From: UBA4615 sp046046245
GTDB taxonomy: Bacteria > Pseudomonadota > Gammaproteobacteria > Burkholderiales > Burkholderiaceae_E
DNA length: 64,000 nucleotides
Assembly (NCBI GenBank): GCA_046046245.1
Contig: JBJOKE010000030.1
Coordinates: 1 to 64,000, forward strand
Reading direction: 5' to 3'
Part shown: piece after piece, positions 1 to 8,648 of the stretch
Layout of the letters: every line of letters starts with the position of its first letter
Numbering within the stretch: the first letter of the stretch is position 1
The notes under the pieces: model-generated
Databases searched by the model: none
Told to the model about the DNA's origin: nothing
The model's input: the letters and a program-made list of their open reading frames with translations, nothing else
Translations under genes and position numbers: made by a program

Positions 1-159
1 GTCTTTCGACTAGTTATCCCCCACTACTGGGTACATTCCGATGCATTACTCACCCGTTCGCCACTCGCCACCAGGGTTGCCCCCGTGCTGCCGTTCGACT
101 TGCATGTGTAAGGCATGCCGCTAGCGTTCAATCTGAGCCAGGATCAAACTCTTCAGTTC
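1..159 (-). rRNA. rrs: 16S ribosomal RNA, 5' end only (partial)
   Basis: The reverse complement of this stretch contains the universal 16S start, GAAGAGTTTGATCCTGGCTC, followed by the helix sequences expected near the 5' end of betaproteobacterial 16S, including the GCATGCCTTACACATGCAAG region. The mature 5' end is placed near base 159 by analogy with E. coli, where five bases precede GAAGAG. The gene reads leftward and its remainder lies beyond the window edge. It is the first gene of a ribosomal RNA operon whose leader and promoters are seen upstream (higher coordinates). Confidence 0.97.
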
Positions 160-360
160 AATCTCTGAACAACTTACTTTGCAGTAAGCCGCAATTGCTG
201 CTCAACGGAATCGATCAGGCTTTCCTCGGCTCGCGCCAAGGACTCCTTGATCTCTCTCGTGTGAGCGTCTGATTCCCGCAGGATCAGGCACGCACCCCGA
301 AGAGCACGCGCTTTCGCCCCGCGGACAGGCATCTCTGCCCATACGCCCACACTTATCGGC

Positions 361-380
361 TGTAGATTTTTAAAGAACAC
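361..380 (-). promoter_or_regulatory. rrn leader boxA antitermination element
   Basis: On the minus strand the sequence GTGTTCTTTAAAAATCTACA matches the boxA-type element found in betaproteobacterial rRNA leaders, which loads the NusB/NusE antitermination complex. It lies about 210 bases upstream of the mature 16S end. The whole stretch between about 160 and 475 is read as transcribed pre-16S leader; I see no credible protein gene in it. The identity rests on the sequence match and its position between promoter and rRNA. Confidence 0.8.
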
Positions 381-481
381 GCTGCCCCTCAGGGTCAGCC
401 TCCAGCCAGCTTCCGCCAACCAGACCTTCCACTTCTCCCCACCGCTTTCGTCACTTCGTGTCGCAAGCAGCAGAGCCGGAG

Positions 482-510
482 ACTATATCAAGCTTTTCGA
501 AGGCTGGCAA
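482..510 (-). promoter_or_regulatory. rRNA operon promoter, proximal (P2-like)
   Basis: The minus strand shows TTGCCA (510-505), a 17-base spacer and TATAGT (487-482), a near-consensus sigma70 promoter. A GC-rich stretch follows the -10, as in growth-rate-controlled stable RNA promoters. The start of transcription would be near 475, giving a leader of about 315 bases before 16S. Confidence 0.75.
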
Positions 511-620
511 GTCGGTCGAGGAATTTCGTTCGAGCCGTCTTGCCGGGCGTTGCGTCCGCTTTGGGCGGCCACTGCTCCGACTCGTCTTCAGGCGATCGTT
601 CCGCTTCAGGCGAGCCGGCG

Positions 621-649
621 AATATAGCACTTCGCACGGCGGGCGGCAA
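621..649 (-). promoter_or_regulatory. rRNA operon promoter, distal (P1-like)
   Basis: A second minus-strand promoter reads TTGCCG (649-644), 17 bases, TATATT (626-621), about 139 bases upstream of the proximal one. Tandem promoters are usual for rrn operons. I see nothing further between it and the nitroreductase stop at 785; an UP element or Fis sites could be here but are not recognisable by eye. Confidence 0.65.
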
Positions 650-784
650 GCGGCAGACCTCGGATCGACATCGACCGCCCGGCGTCCCCGGGGCCACCGG
701 CTGCGGCCAGGCGATGCCCGTGCGCGGTGCGCCCGGCTCCGCCGTGCCGAGGGCGAGCGGCGGCCGGGTGTGGCGTTCGTGCGA

Positions 785-1498
785 TCAGAAACCCTGGAAC
801 GTCGCGAAGCTCTCCACCGGCTCGCGCACCGTCTCGAGGGTGTTGATCAGGGCTTCCGGGTCGGCCCAGCCGAGTGACATCCCGCACACCAGCATCTCGT
901 TGCCGGGGATGCCGACCACCTCGGCGATGATCCGGTGGAACTCGAGGAACGCCGCCTGCGGGCAGGTGTCCAGGCCCCGCGCGCGCGCGGCGATCATCAC
1001 GTTCTCGAGGAACATGCCGACGTCGATCAGGCTGCCGCGCTCCATGGTGCGGTCCATCGTGATCATCAGGCCTACCGGCGCGCCGAAGAACTCGTAGTTG
1101 CGGCCATGCTGCCGGTGCGTCTTCTCGAAGTCGCCCTTGCCGATGCCGAGCAGGCCGTACATGTCCCAGCCGATCTTGCGACGACGGTCGACGTAGGGCG
1201 AGACCCACTTTTCCGGGTAGTAGGCGTACTCGCGCGTGTGCTTCTTCGCCTCCTCGGGATCGTCGAAGACGGCGAGGATGCGCCGCGTGAGCTCGGCCTG
1301 CTTCTCGCCAGCCACGACGTGGACCTTCCACGGCTGGATGTTCGTGCCCGAGGGCGCACGCGCAGCCACGCGCAGGATCTCCGCCACGGTCGCACGCGGC
1401 ACGGCCGTCGGCAGGAACGCGCGGATCGACTGGCGGGTCTGGATCGCCTCGTCGGCGTCCTTGCAGGGGTGATGGCGGGTCTGGGGATCGAAGGACAT
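785..1498 (-). CDS. nitroreductase family protein
   Basis: A 237-residue flavoprotein of the nitroreductase fold, expected to bind FMN and reduce nitro compounds or quinones with NAD(P)H; the natural substrate cannot be told. The N-terminal RQSIRAF segment is the family's phosphate-binding arginine/serine motif, ARAPSGTNIQPW is the second conserved block, and GLDTCPQAAF is the C-terminal block near the flavin. The ATG at 1498 (MSFDPQ) is chosen because residues upstream of it in the open frame are unlike the family. It stands alone between the rRNA promoters and the LOG gene. The 210 bases upstream (1499-1708) hold no gene; they contain short repeats of a GTCCGTCGTCC-like unit near 1650-1685. 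Confidence 0.88.
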   Translation of the reverse strand: MSFDPQTRHHPCKDADEAIQTRQSIRAFLPTAVPRATVAEILRVAARAPSGTNIQPWKVHVVAGEKQAELTRRILAVFDDPEEAKKHTREYAYYPEKWVSPYVDRRRKIGWDMYGLLGIGKGDFEKTHRQHGRNYEFFGAPVGLMITMDRTMERGSLIDVGMFLENVMIAARARGLDTCPQAAFLEFHRIIAEVVGIPGNEMLVCGMSLGWADPEALINTLETVREPVESFATFQGF

Positions 1499-1708
1499 GG
1501 GAGATCGGCCTGTGGTGCGAAATGCCCGAGATTCTCGACGATCCGCGCGACGAGGGCACGTCGGTCGCGCCTCGGCGTGGGCGTAAGCGGAACGCGCGGA
1601 CCCGGCCAGCACACCCACGCCGGGCCGCACGCCGGGCCGCGCGTCGGCCCGTCCGTCGTCCAGTGTCCGGTGTCCGTCGTCCGCGTTCGGCGCGAGTCCG
1701 CCGCCGCT

Positions 1709-2293
<585 letters not shown>

Positions 2294-2347
2294 CGGCGGT
2301 CCGGGCAGTCGGTCGTCTCGAGGGGGGCGGTCGGGTCGCCCGTCGGG

Positions 2348-3358
2348 TCAGTCGTCGCGGGGTTCGCGGACGAACTCGGCCTTGGGTTCGCGCGCGAGCA
2401 GGGCTGCCACCGCGTCGCGCGCGGGCCGTCCCTCGAACAGCACCGCGCCCACGGCCTCCGTGATCGGCAGTTCCACGCCGAGCCGGCCCGCGACGCCGAG
2501 GACCGCCCGGCAGCAGGCGACACCCTCGGCGACGTGGCCGAGCGAGGCGAGGATCGCATCGAGCGTCTCGCCGCGCGCGAGCGCGAGCCCCACGCGCCGG
2601 TTGCGCGACAGGTCGCCGGTGCAGGTGAGGACCAGGTCACCGACGCCGGCCAGCCCCATGAAGGTCTCGGGCTGCGCGCCTAGCGCGGCGCCGAAACGTC
2701 CGATCTCCGCGAGGCCTCGGGTCAGCAGCGCGGCGCGTGCGTTCAGGCCCAGCCCCAGCCCGTCGGAGATGCCGGTGGCGATCGCCATGATGTTCTTCAG
2801 CGCGCCGGCGACCTCGACCCCCACGACATCGGCGCTGCGATAGATCCGCGCGGCACCGTGGTGGAAGGCATCGACCGCGGCCTGCGCGACCTCGGGCCGG
2901 CGCGACGCGACGGTCAACGCCACCGGCAGGCCGGCGGCCACCTCCTGCGCGAAGCTCGGTCCCGACAGCGCGCCGCAGGCGGCCTGTGGCCAGGCCTCGG
3001 CGATCACCTCCTGCGGCAGCAGCGCGGTGCCGGCCTCGAGACCCTTGCAGAGCCACAGCACGGGCACGTCCGCGTCGGGCCTCAGCGCGGCGATCGCGGA
3101 CGCGACCGGCCGCAGGCCCGCGACCGAGGTGGCGAGCACCAGCAGGTCGGCGGCGTCGAGCGCGCGGGCCAGCTCCGCGGTGGCCGAGATCGGCCCGTCG
3201 AGCCGCACGCCGGGCAGATATCGGGCGTTCTCGCGATCGACCTCGATCGCTGCGGCCTGGGCGGGGTCGCGGACCCAGAGCACGACCTCGTGCCGCGCCG
3301 ATGCGTGGCGCGCGAGGGCCGTGCCCCAGGCGCCCGCACCGAAGACCGCGACCCTCAC
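2348..3358 (-). CDS. gpsA: NAD(P)+-dependent glycerol-3-phosphate dehydrogenase
   Basis: Reduces dihydroxyacetone phosphate to sn-glycerol 3-phosphate for phospholipid synthesis, in the cytoplasm. About 336 residues, usual for the family. The N-terminus VRVAVFGAGAWGTALA is the dinucleotide-binding Gly motif; further on come GALSGPSFAQEVAAGLP and VEVAGALKNIMAIATGI, where the Lys of LKN is the catalytic lysine. The GTG at 3358 is chosen because the Rossmann strand starts there; the frame is open further upstream but that would run into the SH3 gene. Only 16 bases separate it from that gene's stop, so they are probably cotranscribed. The secB-gpsA neighbourhood is conserved in proteobacteria. 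Confidence 0.95.
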   Translation of the reverse strand: MRVAVFGAGAWGTALARHASARHEVVLWVRDPAQAAAIEVDRENARYLPGVRLDGPISATAELARALDAADLLVLATSVAGLRPVASAIAALRPDADVPVLWLCKGLEAGTALLPQEVIAEAWPQAACGALSGPSFAQEVAAGLPVALTVASRRPEVAQAAVDAFHHGAARIYRSADVVGVEVAGALKNIMAIATGISDGLGLGLNARAALLTRGLAEIGRFGAALGAQPETFMGLAGVGDLVLTCTGDLSRNRRVGLALARGETLDAILASLGHVAEGVACCRAVLGVAGRLGVELPITEAVGAVLFEGRPARDAVAALLAREPKAEFVREPRDD

Positions 3359-3374
3359 GGCCGGCCGCGCACGG

Positions 3375-3833
3375 TCAGACGCCCCAGACCTCGGTGGTCC
3401 GGACCCAGCCGGCTCCGCCGTCTCGGTGGCGAACGCGGATCCAGCCGGCGGTCGCCTCGGCAGGGGGCGTCTCGACGACATCGAGCAGCACGCCCCGATC
3501 GGCCTGAAGGACCACGGCCCCGCCGTCCTGCGGCTCGCGCCGGACGGTGGCCAGGACGGTGGTGACGACCGCGCGACGCTCGCCGAGGTCGGTGCGCTCG
3601 ATCCAGACCACGTCGCCGGAGACGTCGCGCACCTTGACCCACTGCCCGAGCGTGGAGATCACCTCGAGCGGCATTCCGCGAGGGGCGGCGAACAGCTTGC
3701 GGGCCTGCTTCGAGGGGCCGTCGTAGAGCACGGCGGCCTGGGCCACACCGCGGAACTCCGCGGCGCCGACGGCGGCCGACCACGCCGCGGCGGCGGCGGC
3801 GAACAGGGCCCCGGCGACGGCGCGGCGGCGCAT
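3375..3833 (-). CDS. exported SH3-domain protein
   Basis: A 152-residue protein with a signal peptide (MRRR followed by an Ala-rich core, cut near AVGAAEF) and two bacterial SH3-like repeats, at about residues 32-78 and 90-150. Conserved points include QWVKVRDVSGDVVWIERTDL and GWIRVRHRDGGAGWVRTTEV. Such domains usually bind peptides or cell wall in the periplasm, but no specific role is known here. It sits between secB and gpsA, a position where a protein of this type occurs in other Burkholderiales, and 11 bases downstream of secB, so it is probably in the same operon. Confidence 0.8.
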   Translation of the reverse strand: MRRRAVAGALFAAAAAAWSAAVGAAEFRGVAQAAVLYDGPSKQARKLFAAPRGMPLEVISTLGQWVKVRDVSGDVVWIERTDLGERRAVVTTVLATVRREPQDGGAVVLQADRGVLLDVVETPPAEATAGWIRVRHRDGGAGWVRTTEVWGV

Positions 3834-3844
3834 GGCGGTGACCC

Positions 3845-4318
3845 TCAGTTCACCCGGCCGGGGACGATCAGCTGCGGGCCGTCGGCCTGCTGCTGCGCGA
3901 GCTTCTGCTGGTAGAGCGCCTCGAAGTTGATCTCGGCGAGGTGGATCGGCGGGAAGCCGGCCCGCGAGACCACGTCCGCGATGTTCGCGCGCAGGTACGG
4001 GTAGATGACGTTCGGGCAGACGACGTTCAGCACGATCGGCATCTGCTCGTCGGGAATGTTGCGGATCTCGAAGATGCCGGCCTGCTTGGCCTCGACGAGG
4101 AACACGATCTTGTCGGCGCCGATCTTGGTGGTCACCGTGCAGGTCAGCGCGACCTCGTGGATGGACTCCGTCAGCGACTCGTGGACGCTGTCGATCGAGA
4201 TCTCGACCGCCGGGCCCTGCTGCTCGAGGAAGATCCGCGGCGCGCCGGGGATCTCCAGCGACAGGTCCTTCAGGTACATGCGCTGGATCTGGAAGACCGG
4301 CTGGTTGGCGTCGCTCAT
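3845..4318 (-). CDS. secB: protein-export chaperone SecB
   Basis: Tetrameric cytoplasmic chaperone that keeps precursors unfolded and hands them to SecA. 157 residues, typical length. Family features are the start FQIQRMYLKDLSLEIPGAP, the central IHEVALTCTVTTKI strand region, and PNVIYPYLRANIADVVSRAGFPP, the most conserved SecB block. The ATG at 4318 (MSDANQ) follows an AAGGA element about 12 bases upstream and matches normal SecB N-termini. It lies between grxC and the SH3 gene; grxC-secB-gpsA is a conserved proteobacterial order. Confidence 0.96.
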   Translation of the reverse strand: MSDANQPVFQIQRMYLKDLSLEIPGAPRIFLEQQGPAVEISIDSVHESLTESIHEVALTCTVTTKIGADKIVFLVEAKQAGIFEIRNIPDEQMPIVLNVVCPNVIYPYLRANIADVVSRAGFPPIHLAEINFEALYQQKLAQQQADGPQLIVPGRVN

Positions 4319-4352
4319 GGGGAGACAGGTCCTTGTGGGAGAGGGGTGGGGC

Positions 4353-4613
4353 TCAGGCCGAGAGCAGCGGCGCGAGGCCGCCCGCGCGGTCGAGCGCGTA
4401 GAGGTCGTCGCAGCCGCCGACATGACGGTCGCCGACGTAGATCTGGGGAACGGTCCGCCGGCCGGTGCGGCTGATCATCGCATCGCGCTGGGCCGGGTCC
4501 TCGTCGATCCGGATCTTCTCGATCTCGGTCACGCCGCGCTGCTTGAGCAGCGCCTCGGCGCGCACGCAGTACGGGCAGACGGCGGTGCAGTACATCGTCA
4601 CCTTGGCGCTCAT
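4353..4613 (-). CDS. grxC: glutaredoxin 3
   Basis: An 86-residue dithiol glutaredoxin that reduces disulfides and glutathione adducts in the cytoplasm using glutathione. The active site CPYC is at residues 14-17 (MYCTAVCPYC), with the cis-proline TVPQIYVGD and GGCDDLYAL glutathione-binding segments behind it. An AGGAG element eight bases before the ATG at 4613 fixes the start, although the frame stays open far upstream as an antisense shadow of gpmA. It is 34 bases upstream of secB and 29 downstream of the rhodanese gene. Confidence 0.95.
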   Translation of the reverse strand: MSAKVTMYCTAVCPYCVRAEALLKQRGVTEIEKIRIDEDPAQRDAMISRTGRRTVPQIYVGDRHVGGCDDLYALDRAGGLAPLLSA

Positions 4614-4642
4614 CGCGTCGACTCCTGGAAGGCAGGGAGGAT

Positions 4643-5044
4643 TCAGGACTTCATGACCGGCAGGCCGGCCTGCTGCCAGCCGGCGAGCCCGCCGTCGAGG
4701 CAGAAGACGTCGGCGCGACCCGCCTTGCGCAGCGCGGCCGCGGCGCGCGACGAGCGCGAACCGCTCGCGCACAACACGATGACCGCCTTGTTCGCCGGCA
4801 GTTCGCCGGCCCGCGACGCGATCTGGGCGACCGGGATGTTCCGGCTGTCGATGACGTGGCCGGCGGCGAACTCGGACGGCTCGCGGACGTCCACGACCAC
4901 GGCGCCGTCGTTGATGAGCCGGGTGGCCTGCAGCGTGCCGACGGTGGCACCGCCCACGCCGCGAGTGACCATCGGCCACAGCAGCATGCCGCCCGAGGCG
5001 AGCACGACGACGATGAGAAAGAGGTTCTGGAGGACGAAATCCAC
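4643..5044 (-). CDS. membrane-anchored rhodanese-like protein
   Basis: A 133-residue single-domain rhodanese preceded by one hydrophobic segment (residues 5-24, LQNLFLIVVVLASGGMLLW) that should anchor it in the inner membrane. The active-site loop is CASGSRSS, with Cys as the expected sulfur carrier, and DVREPSEFAAGHV is the usual CH2 motif. It may transfer sulfane sulfur or act in thiol redox; no substrate is evident. First gene of the minus-strand run rhodanese-grxC-secB-SH3-gpsA, starting with GTG at 5044, only 61 bases from divergent gpmA. Confidence 0.88.
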   Translation of the reverse strand: MDFVLQNLFLIVVVLASGGMLLWPMVTRGVGGATVGTLQATRLINDGAVVVDVREPSEFAAGHVIDSRNIPVAQIASRAGELPANKAVIVLCASGSRSSRAAAALRKAGRADVFCLDGGLAGWQQAGLPVMKS

Positions 5045-5105
5045 GGTAGCGGCCGTCAGGGAGACCCAAAATTATAGAATAGTCCGCGAACTCCCCTTGC
5101 CGACC

Positions 5106-5864
5106 ATGCCCTATACCCTCGTGCTGATGCGCCACGGCGAGAGCCAGTGGAACCTGGAGAACCGCTTCACCGGCTGGACCGACGTCGACCTGACGCCCGC
5201 CGGGATGGAGGAGGCGCGCCGCGCCGGACAGCTGCTGAAGGCCGAGGGCTTCACCTTCGATCTCTGCTACACCTCGGTGCTGCGCCGCGCGATCCGCACG
5301 CTGTGGACCGTGCTCGACGAGATGGACCTGATGTGGCTGCCGGTCGTCCATTCGTGGCGGCTGAACGAGCGCCACTACGGTGCGCTGCAGGGGCTGAACA
5401 AGGCCGAGACCGCGAAGCGCTTCGGCGACGAGCAGGTGCTGGTGTGGCGACGCGCCTATGCGATCGCGCCCGACCCGCTGCCCGCCGGCGACCCGCGCGA
5501 GGCGGCGGGCGACCCGCGCTATGCACGGCTGCGCCCCGAGGACGTGCCGCGCACCGAGTGCCTGAAGGACACGGTGGCGCGCGTCGTGCCGTTCTGGACC
5601 GAGTCGATCGCGCCGAGCCTGAAGCTCGGCCGCAAGGTGATCGTGGCCGCGCACGGCAACTCCCTGCGGGCGCTGATCAAGCACCTGGACGGCGTCTCGG
5701 ACGACGACATCGTCAACCTGAACATCCCGACCGCCCGGCCACTCGTCTACGAGCTGGACGATACGCTGAAGCCGATCCGTCACTACTACCTGGGCAACCA
5801 GGCCGAGATCGAGGCGGCGATGGCCGCCGTCGCGGCCCAGGGCAAGGCGAAGCCGGCGGGCTGA
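5106..5864 (+). CDS. gpmA: 2,3-bisphosphoglycerate-dependent phosphoglycerate mutase
   Basis: Interconverts 3- and 2-phosphoglycerate in glycolysis and gluconeogenesis. 252 residues, the usual dPGM length. The histidine phosphatase signature LMRHGESQWN lies at residues 6-15 with the phosphorylated His, and ENRFTGWTDVDLTP, NERHYGALQGLNKAE and IVAAHGNSLRALIKHL (second catalytic His) are all intact. The start at 5106 (MPYTLVLMRHG) is the normal N-terminus; the much longer open frame upstream is antisense to grxC and secB. It is divergent from the rhodanese gene, with a short AT-rich stretch (AAAATTATAGAATAG, about 5067-5081) probably holding both promoters. The 295 bases downstream to ctpA carry only GC-rich sequence and a weak 7-base inverted repeat at 5879-5900. 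Confidence 0.96.
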   Translation: MPYTLVLMRHGESQWNLENRFTGWTDVDLTPAGMEEARRAGQLLKAEGFTFDLCYTSVLRRAIRTLWTVLDEMDLMWLPVVHSWRLNERHYGALQGLNKAETAKRFGDEQVLVWRRAYAIAPDPLPAGDPREAAGDPRYARLRPEDVPRTECLKDTVARVVPFWTESIAPSLKLGRKVIVAAHGNSLRALIKHLDGVSDDDIVNLNIPTARPLVYELDDTLKPIRHYYLGNQAEIEAAMAAVAAQGKAKPAG

Positions 5865-6159
5865 GCCCCCCCTTGGCCTGACCGCCACCCTCCGCGGTCA
5901 GCCGGCCTTCGCGCGGCACGACCGCCCTGCCGGGCGGCGCGTCCGCCCGCCTATCCGGGCCCCGGCGCGTCCCGCACCGCTGCCACGACCGCCGGCCCGC
6001 CGCCCACCGTCCGCCGATCGGTCCCTCGGGCGGTTTTCCCGGCCGAGCGGCGCGGCCGCGTCACTTCGCGTCCGCGCATGCGTATACTGGGTCTCGGAAA
6101 GGTGGCTCTCCGGTCTGGCGCCCGCATCCGGGCCAGCGGCCTGCCATGTCGACCTCTCG

Positions 6160-7596
6160 ATGAACACCAAGTTCAAGCCCCTGGCCCTCGTCACCGCCGG
6201 CGCGGTCGCGGGCGTGCTGATCAGCCTCGGCATCACCGCGGTCGCGCAGCGTGATTCGCGCTCGGCGCTGCCCCTCGAGGACTTGCGCCAGTTCAGCGAC
6301 GTCTTCGGCGCGATCAAGGCGTTCTACGTCGAACCGGTCGAGGACAAGAAGCTGATCCAGGAAGCGATCAGCGGCATGGTCACCGGTCTCGATCCCCACT
6401 CCGCCTTCCTCGACGCGGATGCGTTCAAGGAACTGCAGGTCGGCACGCAGGGCGAGTTCGGCGGGCTGGGCATCGAGGTGGGCACCGAGGACGGCTTCGT
6501 GAAGGTGGTCTCCCCGATCGAGGACACGCCGGCGTTCCGTGCCGGCGTCAAGGCCGGCGACCTGATCATCAAGATCGACGAGAAGCCCACGAAGGGCATG
6601 CCGCTGAACGACGCGGTCAAGCTGATGCGGGGCAAGCCCAAGACCCCCGTCACGCTGACCCTGTCGCGCAAGGGCGAGACCCGCCCGATCGTCGTCCAGC
6701 TGGTCCGCGACGTGATCCGCGTCCAGTCGGTGCGCTCGAAGGTCATCGAGCCGGGCTTCGGCTACGTGCGGCTGACGCAGTTCCAGGAGATGACGGTCGA
6801 CAACCTGGTCCGCCACCTCGGCACGCTGGACAAGCAGGTCAATGGCCCGATGAAGGGCCTGGTGCTCGACCTGCGCAACGACCCGGGCGGCCTGCTGCAC
6901 GGCGCGGTCGGCGTGTCGGCGGCGTTCCTGCCGCAGAAGACACTGGTCGTCTCGACCGACGGCCGGACCGAGGACGCGAAGCGCAAGTACATCGCCAGCC
7001 CCGAGGACTACATGCGCGGCAGCCGGGAGGACATCCTCGCCAAGCTGCCGGCCTGGGTGAAGACCGTGCCGATGGTGGTGCTGGTCAACGCCGGCTCGGC
7101 CTCGGCCTCGGAGATCGTCGCGGGCGCGCTGCAGGACCACAAGCGCGCGGTGGTGATCGGCACGCAGACCTTCGGCAAGGGCTCGGTCCAGTCGATCCTG
7201 CCGCTCACCAACAACACGGCCATCAAGCTCACCACGGCCCGCTACTACACGCCGGCCGGCCGCTCGATCCAGGCCAAGGGCATCACGCCCGACTTCCTGG
7301 TCGAGGAGACGCCCGAGGGCGACATCTCGCAGTTCCGGATCCGCGAGGCCGACCTGACGCGCCACCTGTCCAACGACAAGGACAAGGAGGACAAGCCGTC
7401 GGTCCCTCGTCCGGACGCCGCCTCGGCCGCCGACAAGCTGAAGGACCGCAAGCCGATCGAGTTCGGCTCGACCGACGACTACCAGCTCCTGCAGGCGATG
7501 AACCACCTGAAGGGCCAGCCGGTGCAGGTCGCGAAGAAGGACACGGTGGCACAGGCCGGCGATTCCAAGGAACCGGCCAAGCCGGCGTCGAAGTGA
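6160..7596 (+). CDS. ctpA: S41-family C-terminal processing protease (CtpA/Prc type)
   Basis: A 478-residue periplasmic serine protease that trims C-termini or degrades envelope proteins. An N-terminal hydrophobic segment (about residues 9-29) acts as signal or anchor. A PDZ domain spans about 95-175 (GEFGGLGIEVG, VKAGDLIIKID). The peptidase core shows GSASASE (312-318), which holds the catalytic serine, and FGKGSVQ with the general-base Lys at 340; RYYTPAGRSIQAKGI follows as usual. The last 70 residues are charged and Lys-rich, outside the core. It is monocistronic by appearance, with two hairpins after its stop. A TATACT at 6083-6088 could be its -10. Confidence 0.94.
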   Translation: MNTKFKPLALVTAGAVAGVLISLGITAVAQRDSRSALPLEDLRQFSDVFGAIKAFYVEPVEDKKLIQEAISGMVTGLDPHSAFLDADAFKELQVGTQGEFGGLGIEVGTEDGFVKVVSPIEDTPAFRAGVKAGDLIIKIDEKPTKGMPLNDAVKLMRGKPKTPVTLTLSRKGETRPIVVQLVRDVIRVQSVRSKVIEPGFGYVRLTQFQEMTVDNLVRHLGTLDKQVNGPMKGLVLDLRNDPGGLLHGAVGVSAAFLPQKTLVVSTDGRTEDAKRKYIASPEDYMRGSREDILAKLPAWVKTVPMVVLVNAGSASASEIVAGALQDHKRAVVIGTQTFGKGSVQSILPLTNNTAIKLTTARYYTPAGRSIQAKGITPDFLVEETPEGDISQFRIREADLTRHLSNDKDKEDKPSVPRPDAASAADKLKDRKPIEFGSTDDYQLLQAMNHLKGQPVQVAKKDTVAQAGDSKEPAKPASK

Positions 7597-7600
7597 TGCC

Positions 7601-7633
7601 CGGCACGGCGCGCGCCCTCGGCGCGCCGTGCCG
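7601..7633 (+). terminator. long perfect hairpin after ctpA
   Basis: A perfect 13-base inverted repeat, CGGCACGGCGCGC (7601-7613) and its complement (7621-7633), with a 7-base loop, begins 5 bases after the ctpA stop. It lacks a following T-run, so alone it may protect the mRNA 3' end rather than terminate. The canonical terminator follows directly. Confidence 0.5.
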
Positions 7634-7644
7634 CGAACCCATGG

Positions 7645-7674
7645 GGGCGGCCGACGAGGCCGCCCTCTTTGTTT
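7645..7674 (+). terminator. Rho-independent terminator between ctpA and moeB
   Basis: An 8-base stem GGGCGGCC / GGCCGCCC with a 5-base loop is followed by TCTTTGTTT, the classical layout of an intrinsic terminator on the plus strand. It should separate ctpA transcription from the moeB-like gene that starts 31 bases later. Confidence 0.75.
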
Positions 7675-7705
7675 CCGCCGGGCCCCATGCCCGGCCGAAG
7701 ACCCC

Positions 7706-8464
7706 ATGAACGACGCCCAGCTGCTCCGCTACAGCCGCCACATCCTGCTCGACGAGATGGGCGTCGAGGCGCAGGAACGGTTGCTCGCGGCGACCGCCCT
7801 GGTGGTGGGTGCGGGCGGACTGGGCTCGCCGGCCGCGCTCTACCTCGCATCGGCCGGCCTGGGCCGGATCCTGCTCGCCGACGGCGACACCGTGGATGCG
7901 ACCAACCTGCAGAGGCAGGTGCTCCATCGCGACGCGCGGATCGGCCAGCCGAAAGCCGCGTCGGGCCGGCAGGCGCTGCTCGAGATCAACCCCGAGGTCG
8001 AGGTGGTGCCGATCGCCACACGGCTCGAGGGCGATGCGCTGCGCGACGCGGTGCGCCGGGCGACGGTGGTGCTCGACTGCTGCGACAACTTCGCGACCCG
8101 CCACGCGGTCAACCGTGCCTGCGTCGAGGCCGGCGTGCCGCTGGTTTCGGGCGCGGCGATCCGCTTCGACGGGCAGCTCGCGGTCTTCGACACACGCGAC
8201 ACCCGTTCGCCGTGCTATCACTGCCTGTTCCCGGAGGGCCAGGACGTCGAGGAGGTCCGCTGCGCCACGATGGGGGTCTTCGCGCCGCTGACCGGCATCG
8301 TCGGCACGATGCAGGCGGCCGAGGCGCTGAAGGTCGCCGGCGGCTTCTGCACGCCGATGACGGGGCGGCTGCTGCTGCTGGATGCACGCACGATGTCGGT
8401 GAACGAGATCCGGATCCCTCGGGATCCGGGGTGTCCGGTCTGCGGGCACCGGCCGGGCATCTGA
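7706..8464 (+). CDS. moeB: E1-like adenylyltransferase, MoeB/ThiF family
   Basis: ATP-dependent enzyme that adenylates the C-terminal glycine of a sulfur-carrier protein (MoaD or ThiS), for molybdopterin or thiamine synthesis. 252 residues. It has the nucleotide-binding GAGGLGSP (35-42), the DATNLQRQVLH segment with the ATP-contacting Asn and Arg, the zinc-binding pairs CYHC and CPVC (the latter near the C-terminus), and ATMGVFAPLTGIVGTMQA. No rhodanese domain is attached, so MoeB or ThiF rather than MoeZ. No mo or thi gene is adjacent, so the exact partner cannot be decided. Start ATG at 7706; this gene is isolated behind a terminator. Confidence 0.85.
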   Translation: MNDAQLLRYSRHILLDEMGVEAQERLLAATALVVGAGGLGSPAALYLASAGLGRILLADGDTVDATNLQRQVLHRDARIGQPKAASGRQALLEINPEVEVVPIATRLEGDALRDAVRRATVVLDCCDNFATRHAVNRACVEAGVPLVSGAAIRFDGQLAVFDTRDTRSPCYHCLFPEGQDVEEVRCATMGVFAPLTGIVGTMQAAEALKVAGGFCTPMTGRLLLLDARTMSVNEIRIPRDPGCPVCGHRPGI

Positions 8465-8648
8465 CCGGCGCCACACGCAGCACCGGACATCACGCCCAGG
8501 GGCATCGATCGTCCGGCCGTCCGCCCCGGGCTTGTCGCCGAGGTCCGATCGGCCGTCTCATGCGGCACGGCGCAATGGTGCGCGAAGGCGGCCGGCGATC
8601 ACGCCGCGCGGCCCGGACACGGTATCCCGATCCGATCGAGGGATGTGC

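Noticed and set aside
174..419. An 81-codon minus-strand frame in the 16S leader
   Set aside because: It spans the boxA element and transcribed rRNA leader, has no ribosome site and no similarity I can name.
1650..1690. Short GTCCGTCGTCC-type repeats suggesting a CRISPR or tandem array
   Set aside because: Only two imperfect copies within 40 bases, no regular spacers and no cas genes.
4353..5888. A 511-codon minus-strand frame that includes grxC
   Set aside because: Only the last 86 codons are glutaredoxin; the remainder is the antisense of gpmA and of the rhodanese gene in another frame.
6061..7707. A 548-codon minus-strand frame opposite ctpA
   Set aside because: Composition (Arg/Asp/Leu/Val/His-rich, no motif) is typical of the complement of GC-rich coding DNA; ctpA on the plus strand is certain.
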